Below, piece after piece: positions 20,746 to 29,464 of a stretch of 64,000 bases of DNA. The position numbers and the translations under genes are program-made. The number at the start of each line of letters is the position of its first letter. The stretch's first letter is position 1. This stretch comes from Burkholderia paludis (GTDB lineage: Bacteria; Pseudomonadota; Gammaproteobacteria; Burkholderiales; Burkholderiaceae): assembly GCF_000732615.1 (NCBI RefSeq), contig NZ_JPGL01000010.1:184458-248457 (forward strand), in the 5' to 3' direction. A model generated the notes under the pieces. That model was not told where the DNA came from, did not search any database, and was given only the letters and a program-made list of their open reading frames with translations.

Positions 20746-20762
20746 GTCATACGTCGTATGAC
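20746..20762. promoter_or_regulatory. 17-bp palindromic operator upstream of the TRAP operon
   Basis: GTCATACGTCGTATGAC is a perfect 8+1+8 palindrome 88 bases upstream of dctP. The pattern resembles operators of FadR-subfamily GntR regulators that control sugar-acid catabolism. No GntR gene is present in the window. A second dyad, GTTAATCGTTTAAC at 20785-20798 with a central CG like LacI-family sites, lies just beyond. The rest of the 447-base interval up to the LuxR-type gene shows nothing else I can name. Confidence 0.6.
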
Positions 20763-21105
20763 GTGTTGACGCGAATGTACGTCGGTTAATCGTTTAACTC
20801 ACTTGGTGCATACCCGTAGAACTACTGTCATGCAGCGTTTTCTGGATTGTCCGGGGAATCGCATTCTCTGTTTTGGGGAATTTCTGCGAAACGTTTTCCT
20901 GAACCGGGTTCCTCTCCACGCGCGACGACCGCGCGACCGCAGGCATCGGCAGCGAAAATTTATCTTTCGCTTCGCTTGCATTTGTCATAGGATGTCCGAT
21001 CACACAGGGCAGCACTCGGCGTCATGTGACGCACAAGCGCCCTGCCCGATGCGAAGGAAACGGGACGACGGAGATTCCGGGCAGGCGACGGCGCCTGCCG
21101 CGCCG

Positions 21106-22197
21106 TCACGCCTGCATGACCAGCGATGTCAGTTGCGCCGCGCGCGCCACTTCCGTCTTCGCGTAGATCGACTTGATCTGCGTGCGGATCGTGCCGATCG
21201 ACACGCCGCGCAACCCGGCGCATTCCTGCGGCGACAGCCCGTCGCAGCAGAGCAGCACCGCGAGCTCGGCTTCGGCCGACGAGAGCCCGTAGAACACCCG
21301 CAGCCGCTGCGCGCGGGCCGACGGTGCGCGCAGGTCGGCGGCCGTCATCAGCGTCGCCGCGCCGGGCCGCTCGCGCATCAGGCGCGACTGCCCGGGCACC
21401 GGCATCAGCGCCAGCGGCAGCGGCTCGCCGGTCACGCGCCGCAACAGCAGCCCGCCGCAGGCGATTGCATGACGCCATTGCGCGTCGTCGGCGCAGCCGT
21501 CAGGCACGAACCGCCCGTTCACGATCCGCAGCGCCGGCTCCGCCGCGATCAGCTGGTCGGCCGCGCGATTGGTGTAGCGCAGCTCGCGTTGCGCGCCGAG
21601 CAGGAAGACCGGCACCGGAATCGCATCGAGCGTCGATTCCGCGGCGGCCACGCGCGCCTCGAGCGCCCCGATCCGCGCCTGGATCTGCAGCGCGCGGCTG
21701 ATGTGCACGCCCATGGTTTCGATCGTGCGGCGCTGCTCGTCGGACAGGCCTTGCGATTCGGGGCCGCTCTGGACGCTGAGGAAGGCGCCCGCGCCTGCGT
21801 CGCGATGGATGTACAGGCCCGAGATGCTGCCGAGCCCGTACGGATGGAGGAATTCCTGGTAGAACGCACCGTGCGTGCGCTGCTGCGCGGACAGGTGCCG
21901 GATGTCCTCGAACCAGCGGCCGGCCGGCCAGTTGCCGGCGACCGGCACCACCGGGTCGTACCGGTAGAACTCGGTGTTGTAGGTGTGGTAACACGCGGCG
22001 ACCCACGAGGCGTCGTCGCCCGCCGCCTGCTCGATCGCCGGCACCCTCGCCGCATCGTCGAACGACAGCAGCGTGACCATGCGCACGCCGACCGTCGACC
22101 GCAGCCCGTCCAGCACCGCTTCCCATCGCTGGTCGCCCAGCGCCGCCGCGTAGACGTCATCGATCCACGCCGATGGAATCAATCCGTTCAGTTGCAT
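21106..22197 (-). CDS. LuxR-type transcriptional regulator
   Basis: The C-terminal 60 residues of this 363-residue protein form a LuxR/FixJ helix-turn-helix (YGLSSAEAELAVLLCCDGLSPQECAGLRGVSIGTIRTQIKSIYAK). The N-terminal 250 residues look like GAF/PAS-type sensor domains (for example ESTLDAIPVPVFLLGAQRELRYTNRAAD, a PAS start), not an acyl-homoserine-lactone domain. The start at 22197 has GGTGGCC upstream; a 35-residue longer frame is less likely. It lies between the TRAP operon and hisC, transcribed away from hisC. Its targets are unknown. Confidence 0.82.
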   Translation of the reverse strand: MQLNGLIPSAWIDDVYAAALGDQRWEAVLDGLRSTVGVRMVTLLSFDDAARVPAIEQAAGDDASWVAACYHTYNTEFYRYDPVVPVAGNWPAGRWFEDIRHLSAQQRTHGAFYQEFLHPYGLGSISGLYIHRDAGAGAFLSVQSGPESQGLSDEQRRTIETMGVHISRALQIQARIGALEARVAAAESTLDAIPVPVFLLGAQRELRYTNRAADQLIAAEPALRIVNGRFVPDGCADDAQWRHAIACGGLLLRRVTGEPLPLALMPVPGQSRLMRERPGAATLMTAADLRAPSARAQRLRVFYGLSSAEAELAVLLCCDGLSPQECAGLRGVSIGTIRTQIKSIYAKTEVARAAQLTSLVMQA

Positions 22198-22403
22198 CTG
22201 GCCACCCCGCGCCGTGCGTCTTTGTCGAACGTCTTCCGCGCATCTTAGCCAATCGGCAACGACGGTCAAAAATCGCCCGCGTGCGTTTGTCCGAAATACC
22301 ACGTTTGTTACCGCTTCTCGTCAGATGGAATGGCTTGCTCGGGCAGGATGACGCGATCGCGACCGGCTTTTCATCCGGGTCGCCATATGCCATGATGCGG
22401 CGC

Positions 22404-22484
22404 ATGAAGATGCGACACGCCACGACCTCGCTGCACCATCACCACGGACGCCCTCCATTGCGCCGTGGCTCGTCTCGCATCTAG
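22404..22484 (+). CDS. Putative histidine leader peptide upstream of hisC
   Basis: This 26-codon ORF has four consecutive His codons (CAC CAT CAC CAC, 22434-22445) and another His earlier. Its TAG lies 38 bases before an intrinsic terminator and 122 bases before hisC. This is the layout of ribosome-mediated his attenuation. The His codons overlap the left arm of a CCACGG/CCGTGG hairpin (22442-22447 with 22463-22468). Starts at 22392, 22395 or 22410 in the same frame are possible, and no strong ribosome site is seen. Confidence 0.6.
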   Translation: MKMRHATTSLHHHHGRPPLRRGSSRI

Positions 22485-22522
22485 CAACCGCATCGGGTTC
22501 ATGCCCGATCAGGACGATACCC

Positions 22523-22552
22523 AAGGCGCCTCCGGCGCCTTTTTTGTTTTTT
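22523..22552 (+). terminator. Attenuator terminator before hisC
   Basis: The arms AAGGCGCC and GGCGCCTT with loop TCC are followed by TTTTGTTTTTT, a strong intrinsic terminator in the sense of hisC but before it. An upstream hairpin (ATCGGG/CCCGAT, 22492-22509) and a GCGCC segment at 22460-22464 that can pair with the terminator left arm offer alternative folds. Confidence 0.78.
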
Positions 22553-22606
22553 GCCGCCCGAGAAACCTGCCGCGCCGATCAATCGACAACGGATGGAGTG
22601 TTTTCA

Positions 22607-23719
22607 ATGCAACAAGCCTGGACAGACATCGCCCTGCCGGACCTGCCGCTCAGGGAGGACCTCCGGTCGCTGCACGCGTACGGGGCGCCGCAGCTCGACG
22701 TGCCGGTGCGCCTGAACGTCAACGAGAATCCCTATCCGCCGTCGCCGGCGCTCGTCGAGCGCATCGCCAACGCGGTGGCCGACGCCGCGCGCGACGCGAA
22801 CCGCTATCCGGACCGCGACTTCGCCGAACTGCGCGCGCATCTGGCCGCCTACCTGACGCACGACACGGGCGTCGCCATCGACGCGTCGCGGGTCTGGTCG
22901 GCCAACGGCTCGAACGAAGTGATCCAGCAGATCCTGCAGGCGTTCGGCGGCCCGGGGCGCGCGGCGCTGGCCTTCACGCCCGCGTATCCGATGTATGACG
23001 AATACTGCCGCACGACCTTCACGCGCCTGCATACGCTGCCGCGTACCGAGGATTTCGCGCTGGACCTCGACCAGGCGATCGACAGCATCCGGACGCACCG
23101 GCCGAGCGTGGTCCTGCTGACGTCGCCGAACAATCCGACCGGGACCGCGCTCGCGCTCGACACCATCCGGGCGATACTCGACGCCGCGCCGGGCGTGGTC
23201 GTCGTCGACGAGGCCTATGCGGAATTCCGCCGCCAGGGTGTGCGCAGCGCGGTGACGCTGCTGCCGGATCATCCGCGGCTCATCGTCACCCGCACGCTGA
23301 GCAAGGCGTTCAAGTTCGCGGGCGGACGCGTCGGCTATTGCGCATGCGCGCCTGCGATCGTGGCGGCGTTGAAGCTGGTTCGACTGCCCTATCACCTGTC
23401 CGCATTGACCCAGGCAGCGGCCTGCGCGGCACTGGTCGCGCGCGACGAAATGCTGTCGCAGGTCGACGCGATCAAGGCCGAGCGCGATTCGACGGTCGGC
23501 TGGCTGCGCGGCCTGGGCCTCACGGCAGCCGATTCCGATGCGAACTTCGTGATGTTCGGCAAGTTCGCGGATCGCCACCGGATATGGAACGGGCTGCTGC
23601 GTCACGGCGTCCTGATTCGCGAATCCGGCCCGCCGGACTATCTTCGCGTGTCGATCGGCACGGCGGCGGAGATGGCCGCGTTTCGCGCGGCGCTGCTCGA
23701 CGTGATGTCGGCAGGGTAA
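22607..23719 (+). CDS. hisC: Histidinol-phosphate aminotransferase paralogue
   Basis: This PLP-dependent fold-type I aminotransferase converts imidazole-acetol phosphate to histidinol phosphate in histidine synthesis; some paralogues act on aromatic amino acids. Motifs: NVNENPYPPSP (36-47), TSPNNPTGT (172-180), DEAYAEF (201-207), and SKAFKFAGGRVGY with the PLP lysine at 233. The length of 370 is typical. The start at 22607 has GGAG about 10 bases upstream. It stands alone rather than in a his operon. The His-rich leader and terminator before it argue that it really is controlled by histidine supply. Confidence 0.9.
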   Translation: MQQAWTDIALPDLPLREDLRSLHAYGAPQLDVPVRLNVNENPYPPSPALVERIANAVADAARDANRYPDRDFAELRAHLAAYLTHDTGVAIDASRVWSANGSNEVIQQILQAFGGPGRAALAFTPAYPMYDEYCRTTFTRLHTLPRTEDFALDLDQAIDSIRTHRPSVVLLTSPNNPTGTALALDTIRAILDAAPGVVVVDEAYAEFRRQGVRSAVTLLPDHPRLIVTRTLSKAFKFAGGRVGYCACAPAIVAALKLVRLPYHLSALTQAAACAALVARDEMLSQVDAIKAERDSTVGWLRGLGLTAADSDANFVMFGKFADRHRIWNGLLRHGVLIRESGPPDYLRVSIGTAAEMAAFRAALLDVMSAG

Positions 23720-23730
23720 GCGACCGGCCA

Positions 23731-23774
23731 GCCGGCACGCGGTCGCGCGGCCACGCGACGACGCGCGTGCCGGC
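23731..23774. terminator. Hairpin after hisC
   Basis: Perfect 11-bp arms GCCGGCACGCG (23731-23741) and CGCGTGCCGGC (23764-23774) lie between hisC and the convergent small gene. There is no T-run, so it may mark the transcript ends of both genes without being a classic intrinsic terminator. Confidence 0.5.
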
Positions 23775-23793
23775 GCCCGAGCCGACGGTGCGC

Positions 23794-24045
23794 TTACTTC
23801 ATCGTGGCGAACCGCAACTCCATCTCGTCGATCTTCGCGAGCACGGCTTCGCTGAGCCGCCTGACGTGGCTCGGCACGTCGGGCGCCGACAGCAGCGCCT
23901 CGATCCGTCCGCGCCAGTAACTCGGATGCCTGACGCGCCCCGCGCCCGACATCGACACGGCGTCGGCGAACGTCTCGCTTTCCAGGAGCGCCACCATTCT
24001 CTGTATGTGAGAGATCTCCCGTTCCACATAGTCTCGCGCCAGCAT
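23794..24045 (-). CDS. Conserved-looking hypothetical protein, 83 residues
   Basis: From the ATG at 24045, preceded by GGGGAA at a good distance, the frame encodes a charged, helical protein starting MLARDYVEREISHIQRMV and ending in KIDEMELRFATMK. It has no signal peptide or membrane segment. Alternative upstream starts exist at 24081 and 24165. I do not recognise the family. It sits convergent to hisC. Confidence 0.55.
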   Translation of the reverse strand: MLARDYVEREISHIQRMVALLESETFADAVSMSGAGRVRHPSYWRGRIEALLSAPDVPSHVRRLSEAVLAKIDEMELRFATMK

Positions 24046-24532
24046 ATCGATTGAGATTCCCCGAAATACGCCATCAGGCATCCGTCGCGGACGCGCCGTC
24101 GCGCGGCGCGATGCAGACGGCTCACTGCACACGTTGCGCGGCATCGTACGCAACGGCTGTGTCAATCAACTGCGCGTGCGCTCGTCGCGACCGCCAACGC
24201 GGAACGACAAGGCTTGGCGGCATCCGGTTCCGGGTGCCCCGTTGTCAATCGTAGGCGCAGCGTCCGGCTCCGGCATCCCCAAAAATGAGGATGCCGGTCA
24301 ACCCCGGCCACCCGGCGATTTCCGGAAATTACAGCGCGCGGGAATCGCCTTCGTCGAGCCATGCGCCGAAGCCCTTCGGCAACGGCATTTTCTTTCAGTA
24401 TTGCAAGCTTTCCGCCGGTCCGGCGTCGCGCCGCGTGGCGCGCCCTGCATGTCGATTGGCGCGCTTCGCGAGTGAAGTGGCACGCGAAAGGCGGCATCAT
24501 GGCTCATCCCATTCGCCACGGAATCAACGACC
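24046..24532. other. 487-base intergenic region before the reductase operon
   Basis: This region holds the divergent promoters for the small hypothetical gene and the reductase. A short AAAAATGAGGATGCCGG stretch lies near 24280. No protein-like frame, hairpin terminator or clear operator was found. Confidence 0.4.
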
Positions 24533-25591
24533 ATGAATATCGATACCGACCTCCCCGTCATGGTGACCGGCGCCACCGGGTACGTGGCGGGCTGGCTCGT
24601 GCAACGACTTCTCGAAGCCGGCCTGACGGTTCATGCGGCCGTCCGCGATCCCGGCAGCCCGGACAAGCTGCAGCATCTCCAGCGCATCGCGGCCGGCCAG
24701 CCCGGCACGATCCGCTATTTCCGCGCCGACCTGCTCGAATCCGGATCGTACGCGGACGCGATGGCGGGCTGCGGGACCGTGTTCCACACCGCGTCGCCGT
24801 TCACGGTCAGCGTCCGCGATCCGCAGAAGGAGCTGGTCGATCCGGCGCTGCTCGGCACGCGCAACGTGCTCGAAACGGCCAACCGCACGCCGTCGGTACG
24901 GCGCGTCGTGCAGACCAGCAGTTGCGCGGCGATCTACGGCGACAATGCCGATCTCGCCGCCACGCCCGACGAGGTGTTTACCGAGGCGATCTGGAACACG
25001 AGTTCGTCGCTGACCCACCAGCCGTATTCGTATTCGAAGACCGTCGCCGAGCGCGAAGCGTGGAAAATCGCCGGCGCGCAGCAACGCTGGAAGCTCGTCA
25101 CCGTCAATCCGTCGCTGGTGATCGGGCCCGGCATCAACCCGTACGCCACGTCGGAAAGCTTCGAGATCGTGCGGCAGATGGGCAACGGCACGATGAAGAC
25201 CGGCGTCCCCGATCTCGGCATCGGCGCGGTCGATGTCCGCGACGTGGCCGACGCCCACCTGCGCGCCGCGTTCCTGCCGGACGCGAACGGCCGCTACATC
25301 GTGTCGGGCCACGACACGAGCCTGCACGGCATGGCGGCCACGCTGCTCGAACGGTACGGCGCCGACTACCCGATTCCACGGCGCGTCCTGCCCAAATGGC
25401 TCGTATGGCTGGTCGGCCCGCTGGCGAACAAGGACCTGACGCGGCGCGTGATCGCCCGCAACGTCGGATATCCGTGGCACGCCGACAATCGCCGCAGCCG
25501 CGACGAACTCGGCATGCGCTACCGCCCGCTCGCCGAATCGATGAACGAGTTCTTTCAGCAACTGGTCGAGACCGGGCAACTGCGAAAATGA
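24533..25591 (+). CDS. NAD(P)-dependent reductase, dihydroflavonol-4-reductase-like extended SDR
   Basis: The 352-residue protein has the Rossmann start VMVTGATGYVAGWLVQRLL (TGATGYVAG) and the active-site segment QPYSYSKTVAERE with Tyr-x3-Lys. It belongs to the family that reduces carbonyl groups of aldehydes, ketones or flavonoid-like substrates. The C-terminal half carries VNPSLVIGPG and a substrate-binding region. Its last codon overlaps the next gene (ATGA), so enzyme and AraC regulator form one operon. Confidence 0.85.
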   Translation: MNIDTDLPVMVTGATGYVAGWLVQRLLEAGLTVHAAVRDPGSPDKLQHLQRIAAGQPGTIRYFRADLLESGSYADAMAGCGTVFHTASPFTVSVRDPQKELVDPALLGTRNVLETANRTPSVRRVVQTSSCAAIYGDNADLAATPDEVFTEAIWNTSSSLTHQPYSYSKTVAEREAWKIAGAQQRWKLVTVNPSLVIGPGINPYATSESFEIVRQMGNGTMKTGVPDLGIGAVDVRDVADAHLRAAFLPDANGRYIVSGHDTSLHGMAATLLERYGADYPIPRRVLPKWLVWLVGPLANKDLTRRVIARNVGYPWHADNRRSRDELGMRYRPLAESMNEFFQQLVETGQLRK

Positions 25592-26577
25592 ACCGCTTCG
25601 CGATTTCACCGGGCTGGCGGATCGTGATCGTCGATCTCGGCCTGCGCGTCGACGAAGTGCTGCGGCGCTCGCAGTTGCCCGCCGACCTGTTCACGCGGCC
25701 GGAAAGCGGGCTGACCACCCGCGAGTATTTCCGCATGTGGCAAGCGATCGAGGAGATGGTCGACGAGCCCGCCGTCGCGCTGCGCGTGCTCGATCTCGTG
25801 ACGACCGAGACCTTCAATCCGTCGATCTTCGCGGCGATGTGCAGCCCGAATCTCGAGGTCGCGATACGGCGCATCGTCCAGTTCAAGCCGCTGATCGGCC
25901 CGATCCGCCTGCACGTCGCGCGCGAGGCCGACCTTCTCACGCTGACCGTCCAGTTCCTCGAGCAGGGCGTGCCGCCGCCCGGCTCGCTGCTCGCGATCGA
26001 GCTCGGCTTCTTCGTCAGGGTCGCGCGCCTCGCCACCCGCACCCGCCTGCCGGCACGCGCCGTCACGCTGCCGCGCGACCTCAGGCCCGATCCCGGCTAC
26101 GCGCAGTTTTTCGGCGTGACGCCGCAATACGGCGACGCGCCGTCCGTGAGTCTGTCGCTGCAGGATGTGCGGCTTCCGTTCGTCACCGCGAACGACGCGA
26201 TGTGGCAGATTTTCGAACCCGACCTGCGCCGCCGCCTCGACCTGCTGTCGGCCGAAGCGGGCATCGCCGAGCGCGTGCGGGCCGCGCTGCTCGAACTGAT
26301 TCCCGGCGGCATCGCCACCGTGGACGATGTCGCGGGCATGCTGGCGATCAGCCGGCGCACGCTGCAGCGGCGGCTCGGCGACGAGGGCGCCAGCTTCAAG
26401 GCGATCCTCGCGGAAGTGCGCGAAAAACTCGCATGGCACTACCTCGACCGCTCCGACCTGCCGTGCAACCAGATCGCGTTCCTGCTCGGCTATCAGGATC
26501 CGAATTCGTTCTTCCGCGCATTCAACGAATGGACCGGCATGACGCCCGAAGCCGCACGCGCACGGAAAACCCGCTGA
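25588..26577 (+). CDS. AraC-family regulator (VirS/OruR-like)
   Basis: This 329-residue protein has an N-terminal Arabinose_bd-type domain (about 10-190) and a C-terminal AraC helix-turn-helix, with VDDVAGMLAISRRTLQRRLGDEGASFKAIL and IAFLLGYQDPNSFFRAFNEWTGMTP. The ATG overlaps the stop of the reductase gene. Co-transcription suggests it senses a substrate or product of the reductase and controls its own operon. Confidence 0.88.
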   Translation: MNRFAISPGWRIVIVDLGLRVDEVLRRSQLPADLFTRPESGLTTREYFRMWQAIEEMVDEPAVALRVLDLVTTETFNPSIFAAMCSPNLEVAIRRIVQFKPLIGPIRLHVAREADLLTLTVQFLEQGVPPPGSLLAIELGFFVRVARLATRTRLPARAVTLPRDLRPDPGYAQFFGVTPQYGDAPSVSLSLQDVRLPFVTANDAMWQIFEPDLRRRLDLLSAEAGIAERVRAALLELIPGGIATVDDVAGMLAISRRTLQRRLGDEGASFKAILAEVREKLAWHYLDRSDLPCNQIAFLLGYQDPNSFFRAFNEWTGMTPEAARARKTR

Positions 26578-26611
26578 CGCATTGCCGCATCGCCGCCGGC
26601 CCCGAGCGACA

Positions 26612-27100
26612 TCAGCGGGAAGCGTCGTCGCGGTTCAACCCGAAAATGAAGTCGGCTTCCACCGATGCGCCTTTCGGCAATTGCAGCACGCCGACCGACG
26701 AACGCGTATGGACGCCCGCGTCGCCGAGCACCGCATACAGCACGTCGGATGCGCCGTCGGCCACTTCGCTCTGCATCGTGAAGCCCGGCGCGCTGCGCAC
26801 GTACACGGTCATGCGCGGCACCGTCGCGATCGCATCGAGCGTGCCGCACTGCCTGCGGATCAGCGCCAGCGCACGCAGCGCCGATATGCCGGCCGCGCGG
26901 CGAGCCTCGTCGAGCGAAACGGATTCCCCCACGACGCCAACGAAGTGCACGACTTCGCCGATTCGCGGAATCTGGCCGGCAATGTAGGCCGTCCTGCCGT
27001 CGACCAGAACGGGCGTGTACTTTCCGCCGATCCTGATTTCCTCGTCCGGGTCGAATCCGAACCCGGCCGCGATCCGGGTCAATCTGTCGTCTCTGTTCAT
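26612..27100 (-). CDS. RidA family protein
   Basis: RidA proteins hydrolyse reactive enamine/imine intermediates from PLP enzymes. This 162-residue member has YIAGQIPRIG, ALRALALIRRQCGTLDAI and the C-terminal LPKGASVEADFIFG. The conserved Arg seen in active RidA (usually RSxxxxxxLPxGAxVE) may correspond to HTRSSVGVLQLPKG. The start at 27100 has GGGGAA upstream. It faces the AraC gene convergently with 34 bases between. Confidence 0.85.
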   Translation of the reverse strand: MNRDDRLTRIAAGFGFDPDEEIRIGGKYTPVLVDGRTAYIAGQIPRIGEVVHFVGVVGESVSLDEARRAAGISALRALALIRRQCGTLDAIATVPRMTVYVRSAPGFTMQSEVADGASDVLYAVLGDAGVHTRSSVGVLQLPKGASVEADFIFGLNRDDASR

Positions 27101-27630
27101 TAGTGAATTCCCCGATACCTCTGAAAAATGCAAAGAATAATTAAATCGCCGCGGCTTGTCGCCGGAAAGAGGATCGGCCTGGAACGGTCGAAGCGATGCA
27201 TCGTTGCCATTCAATATTTCCGGGTAATCCTCCAGCGACTGTTTACATATCGAGCACGCCCGCGTTACCGCGAGAACGGGCGCGCGCAAGAAGCGTCACG
27301 CGGAGCGCGGTCGCTCTCGCGGCAACCCCGCATTTAAAAACATGTCACGGGAATACCCGAAATCGCGCTGCACGGCGATTTCGTTCGTCACTTGCCACAA
27401 GACGAAAGGGCTCGCCTCATTTCTTTCCCCACACGCGATGTCGGGCATTCGCACGTGTGCTTCATATGTAAACAAACCCCTGGATGTACGCCGGCGAGAC
27501 ACACTTCTCAGGTGTTCGAAGCAGTCCTGCAATGTTGTATCGATGACAAAACGCCGAATCAGTGAGAATTTCCTCATAATTTCGCATTGAAACCGCTATC
27601 ATGTGTGTACTTCAACCTGAAGAGCGATAT
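27101..27630. other. 530-base divergent intergenic region
   Basis: This region separates the divergent RidA and H-NS-type genes and is AT-richer than both (notably 27540-27600). It probably holds both promoters. No frame resembles a protein and no terminator is evident. Confidence 0.4.
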
Positions 27631-27930
27631 ATGGCGACTTACAAGGAACTGAAAGCCCAAATGGAAGCTTTGGCGGAAAAAGCCGAAGTGGCGCGTGCCG
27701 CGGAATTCCAGGCAATCCTCGATGACATCCGCACCAAGGTCGTGGAATTCGGCATCACCGAAAAGGACATTTTCGGCACGCGTCGAGGTCGACCGGCCAA
27801 ACAGGCGGCTGCACCCGTGCAGGCAAAGTATCGCGATCCGAAGACCGGGGCAACCTGGTCGGGTCGTGGTCGCGCACCCGCATGGATCAAGGACGCGAAG
27901 AATCGCAATCGATTCCTGATCCAGGAATAA
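27631..27930 (+). CDS. H-NS family nucleoid protein (BpH3 type)
   Basis: The N-terminal coiled coil (MATYKELKAQMEALAEKAEVARAAE) drives oligomerisation. The C-terminal domain YRDPKTGATWSGRGRAPAWI is the H-NS DNA-binding motif, with TWSGRGRAPAWI as core. A short Arg/Ala linker (RRGRPAKQAAAPVQ) joins the two. The length of 99 is usual for Burkholderia paralogues. The ATG at 27631 fits the family start better than the ATG ten codons earlier. It probably silences AT-rich, acquired DNA. Confidence 0.93.
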   Translation: MATYKELKAQMEALAEKAEVARAAEFQAILDDIRTKVVEFGITEKDIFGTRRGRPAKQAAAPVQAKYRDPKTGATWSGRGRAPAWIKDAKNRNRFLIQE

Positions 27931-27947
27931 GATTCCCGGCGCATACC

Positions 27948-27967
27948 GGCGCGCGATTCGGCGCGCC
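27948..27967 (+). terminator. Hairpin downstream of the H-NS-type gene
   Basis: GGCGCGC and GCGCGCC arms with loop GATTCG begin 18 bases after the stop codon. There is no T-run, so termination efficiency is uncertain. Confidence 0.45.
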
Positions 27968-28093
27968 GTCCGGCAATATGGGCATCGAGGCCGGCGGTAT
28001 TCAAAGACCGCTCCGGCATGGTGAAAACTTGCGCAATCCGGCACGGAGTCGCATGCTGCGTGCCGGATCGCAAACCCTCCGATATTTCCTGTT

Positions 28094-28426
28094 TTAACGT
28101 TCGTAATAAATCGCAAGCCACACGGTTTGCGTTTCTTCTTGCGTCCACGCGACGCGATGGCGGCAATGCGGCTCGATCAATACGTAGTCGCCGGGGCGCA
28201 TTTCATGACGCGCCGGGCCCGCTTCGAATTCGAGCACGGCCGCGCCCGACAGCAAGACGACCCATTCGGCGCGCGAGTCGTCGTACCAGAACCCGTCGGG
28301 GCTCGCATGCCCCATCGACACGATTCTCTCGACGTTCAAACGCGGCCCCGTAACGAGGAGGTCGATTCGTTCGTCGTCGCCGCGCGGGCCTTCCGCGGCG
28401 AACAGGTTACCGGTTTGAAGTGTCAT
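28094..28426 (-). CDS. Small cupin-domain protein
   Basis: This 110-residue single-domain cupin contains WVVLLSGAAVLEFEAG and RPGDYVLIEPHCRHRVAWT, covering cupin motifs 1 and 2. Metal-ligand His residues in motif 2 are present (PHCRHRV); motif 1 lacks the usual HxH (it reads FWYDDSRAEWVV with Glu). The function is unknown; sugar or small-molecule binding is typical. Confidence 0.75.
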   Translation of the reverse strand: MTLQTGNLFAAEGPRGDDERIDLLVTGPRLNVERIVSMGHASPDGFWYDDSRAEWVVLLSGAAVLEFEAGPARHEMRPGDYVLIEPHCRHRVAWTQEETQTVWLAIYYER

Positions 28427-28963
28427 GGCTTGATCTCGTCGTCGGCTTTCGGGGAAAGGAAGCGGATTTCAATGCGGCGGGAAAGGTTCACTGTAGTCCA
28501 GTGACTGCCAATACGGCAGACTTGTTTCGCGGCGGCAGCGGCGGGCATCGCCGAACACGAATGTCGGAAAGCGAAACAGAGCGGAACGCCGAATGCGTGG
28601 CGGCTTCAGGCAACTATGGCTTCCCGGCAATTGTCCCGATGGCGGCCGAATCGCGGTATCGGCGTTGCGCGCCGAAATCGACGTGACGGTTTGCATTGTC
28701 TCCGGCAATCCTGTCCGTGCGCCGAATCGGCAATATCTTGAAGCGCTCGCATTCGTCGAGATACCGGCTATTCGGCGATCGCGCGACGCCGCACAACCCG
28801 CGACGATTCTATTGTCGATCGTGGCCTGGCTTTTGATTCGACAGGCCAACCCGGGAAAGCGGAATCACGCTCATTGAAGGCCGGCTCGAAACGATGTTCG
28901 CCATGCGCGTCGATCGTCCGTCCGGTATTGAAGCGGTTCCGTATGAAACACATTCAGTACGGT
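28427..28963. other. Intergenic region with no recognisable gene
   Basis: Short frames on both strands lack protein-like composition or motifs. The DNA is AT-richer than flanking genes and borders a decayed LysR gene, so it is probably degenerate sequence. Confidence 0.4.
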
Positions 28964-29440
28964 TTATCCGGCAATCCCGGTCGGGCAACAATGCGCGAAC
29001 GACCAAGCCGTGAACGGATCGATCGCGAAATCGATGAAGCTCTGCAATCTGAACGACTTGCGCCGGTTAAGCAGATCAACGAGATACATCGGGCGGCCGG
29101 GCAACTCATGCTCCGGAAACAATCGCACGAGGCGTCCGGCGGCGACATCATCGGCCAGAAATGATTGGGACTGCAGGATGACTCCGAGGCCGTTCGCGGC
29201 GGCAGACACGAAGCGTCTGCCCGTTATTCACCTTGATATGCGGACGGACCGGCACTGTGCTGACCCGCCCTTCGCCGTCAAAGTCGACGTCTTGCTGCCG
29301 CGCCCGGACCCGAGACATTCTTGTTCGACCAGATCCTGCGGCGCGCGCGGCAGCCCGCGTTGGCCGATATAGTCAGGCGACGCGCAGATCGTCATTCGGT
29401 AACGCGCATTGAAACGGCCCGGGGAAGTCACGCAGCCAAG
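28964..29440 (-). pseudogene. LysR-family regulator remnant (frameshifted, N-terminus lost)
   Basis: Two minus-strand frames together give a LysR effector domain. 29228-29431 reads YRMTICASPDYIGQRGLPRAPQDLVEQECL. After a frame change near 29215, 28964-29209 reads AAANGLGVILQSQSFLADDVAAGRLVRLFPEHELPGRP. Between them, VNNGQTLRV reads in the first frame. The DNA-binding half is missing and the remnant directly abuts the TSUP permease gene. The YRMTICASP motif also appears in the intact LysR at 31454-32365. Confidence 0.8.
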
Positions 29441-29464
29441 TCGCTAGGCGACCTTGCAACCGGC

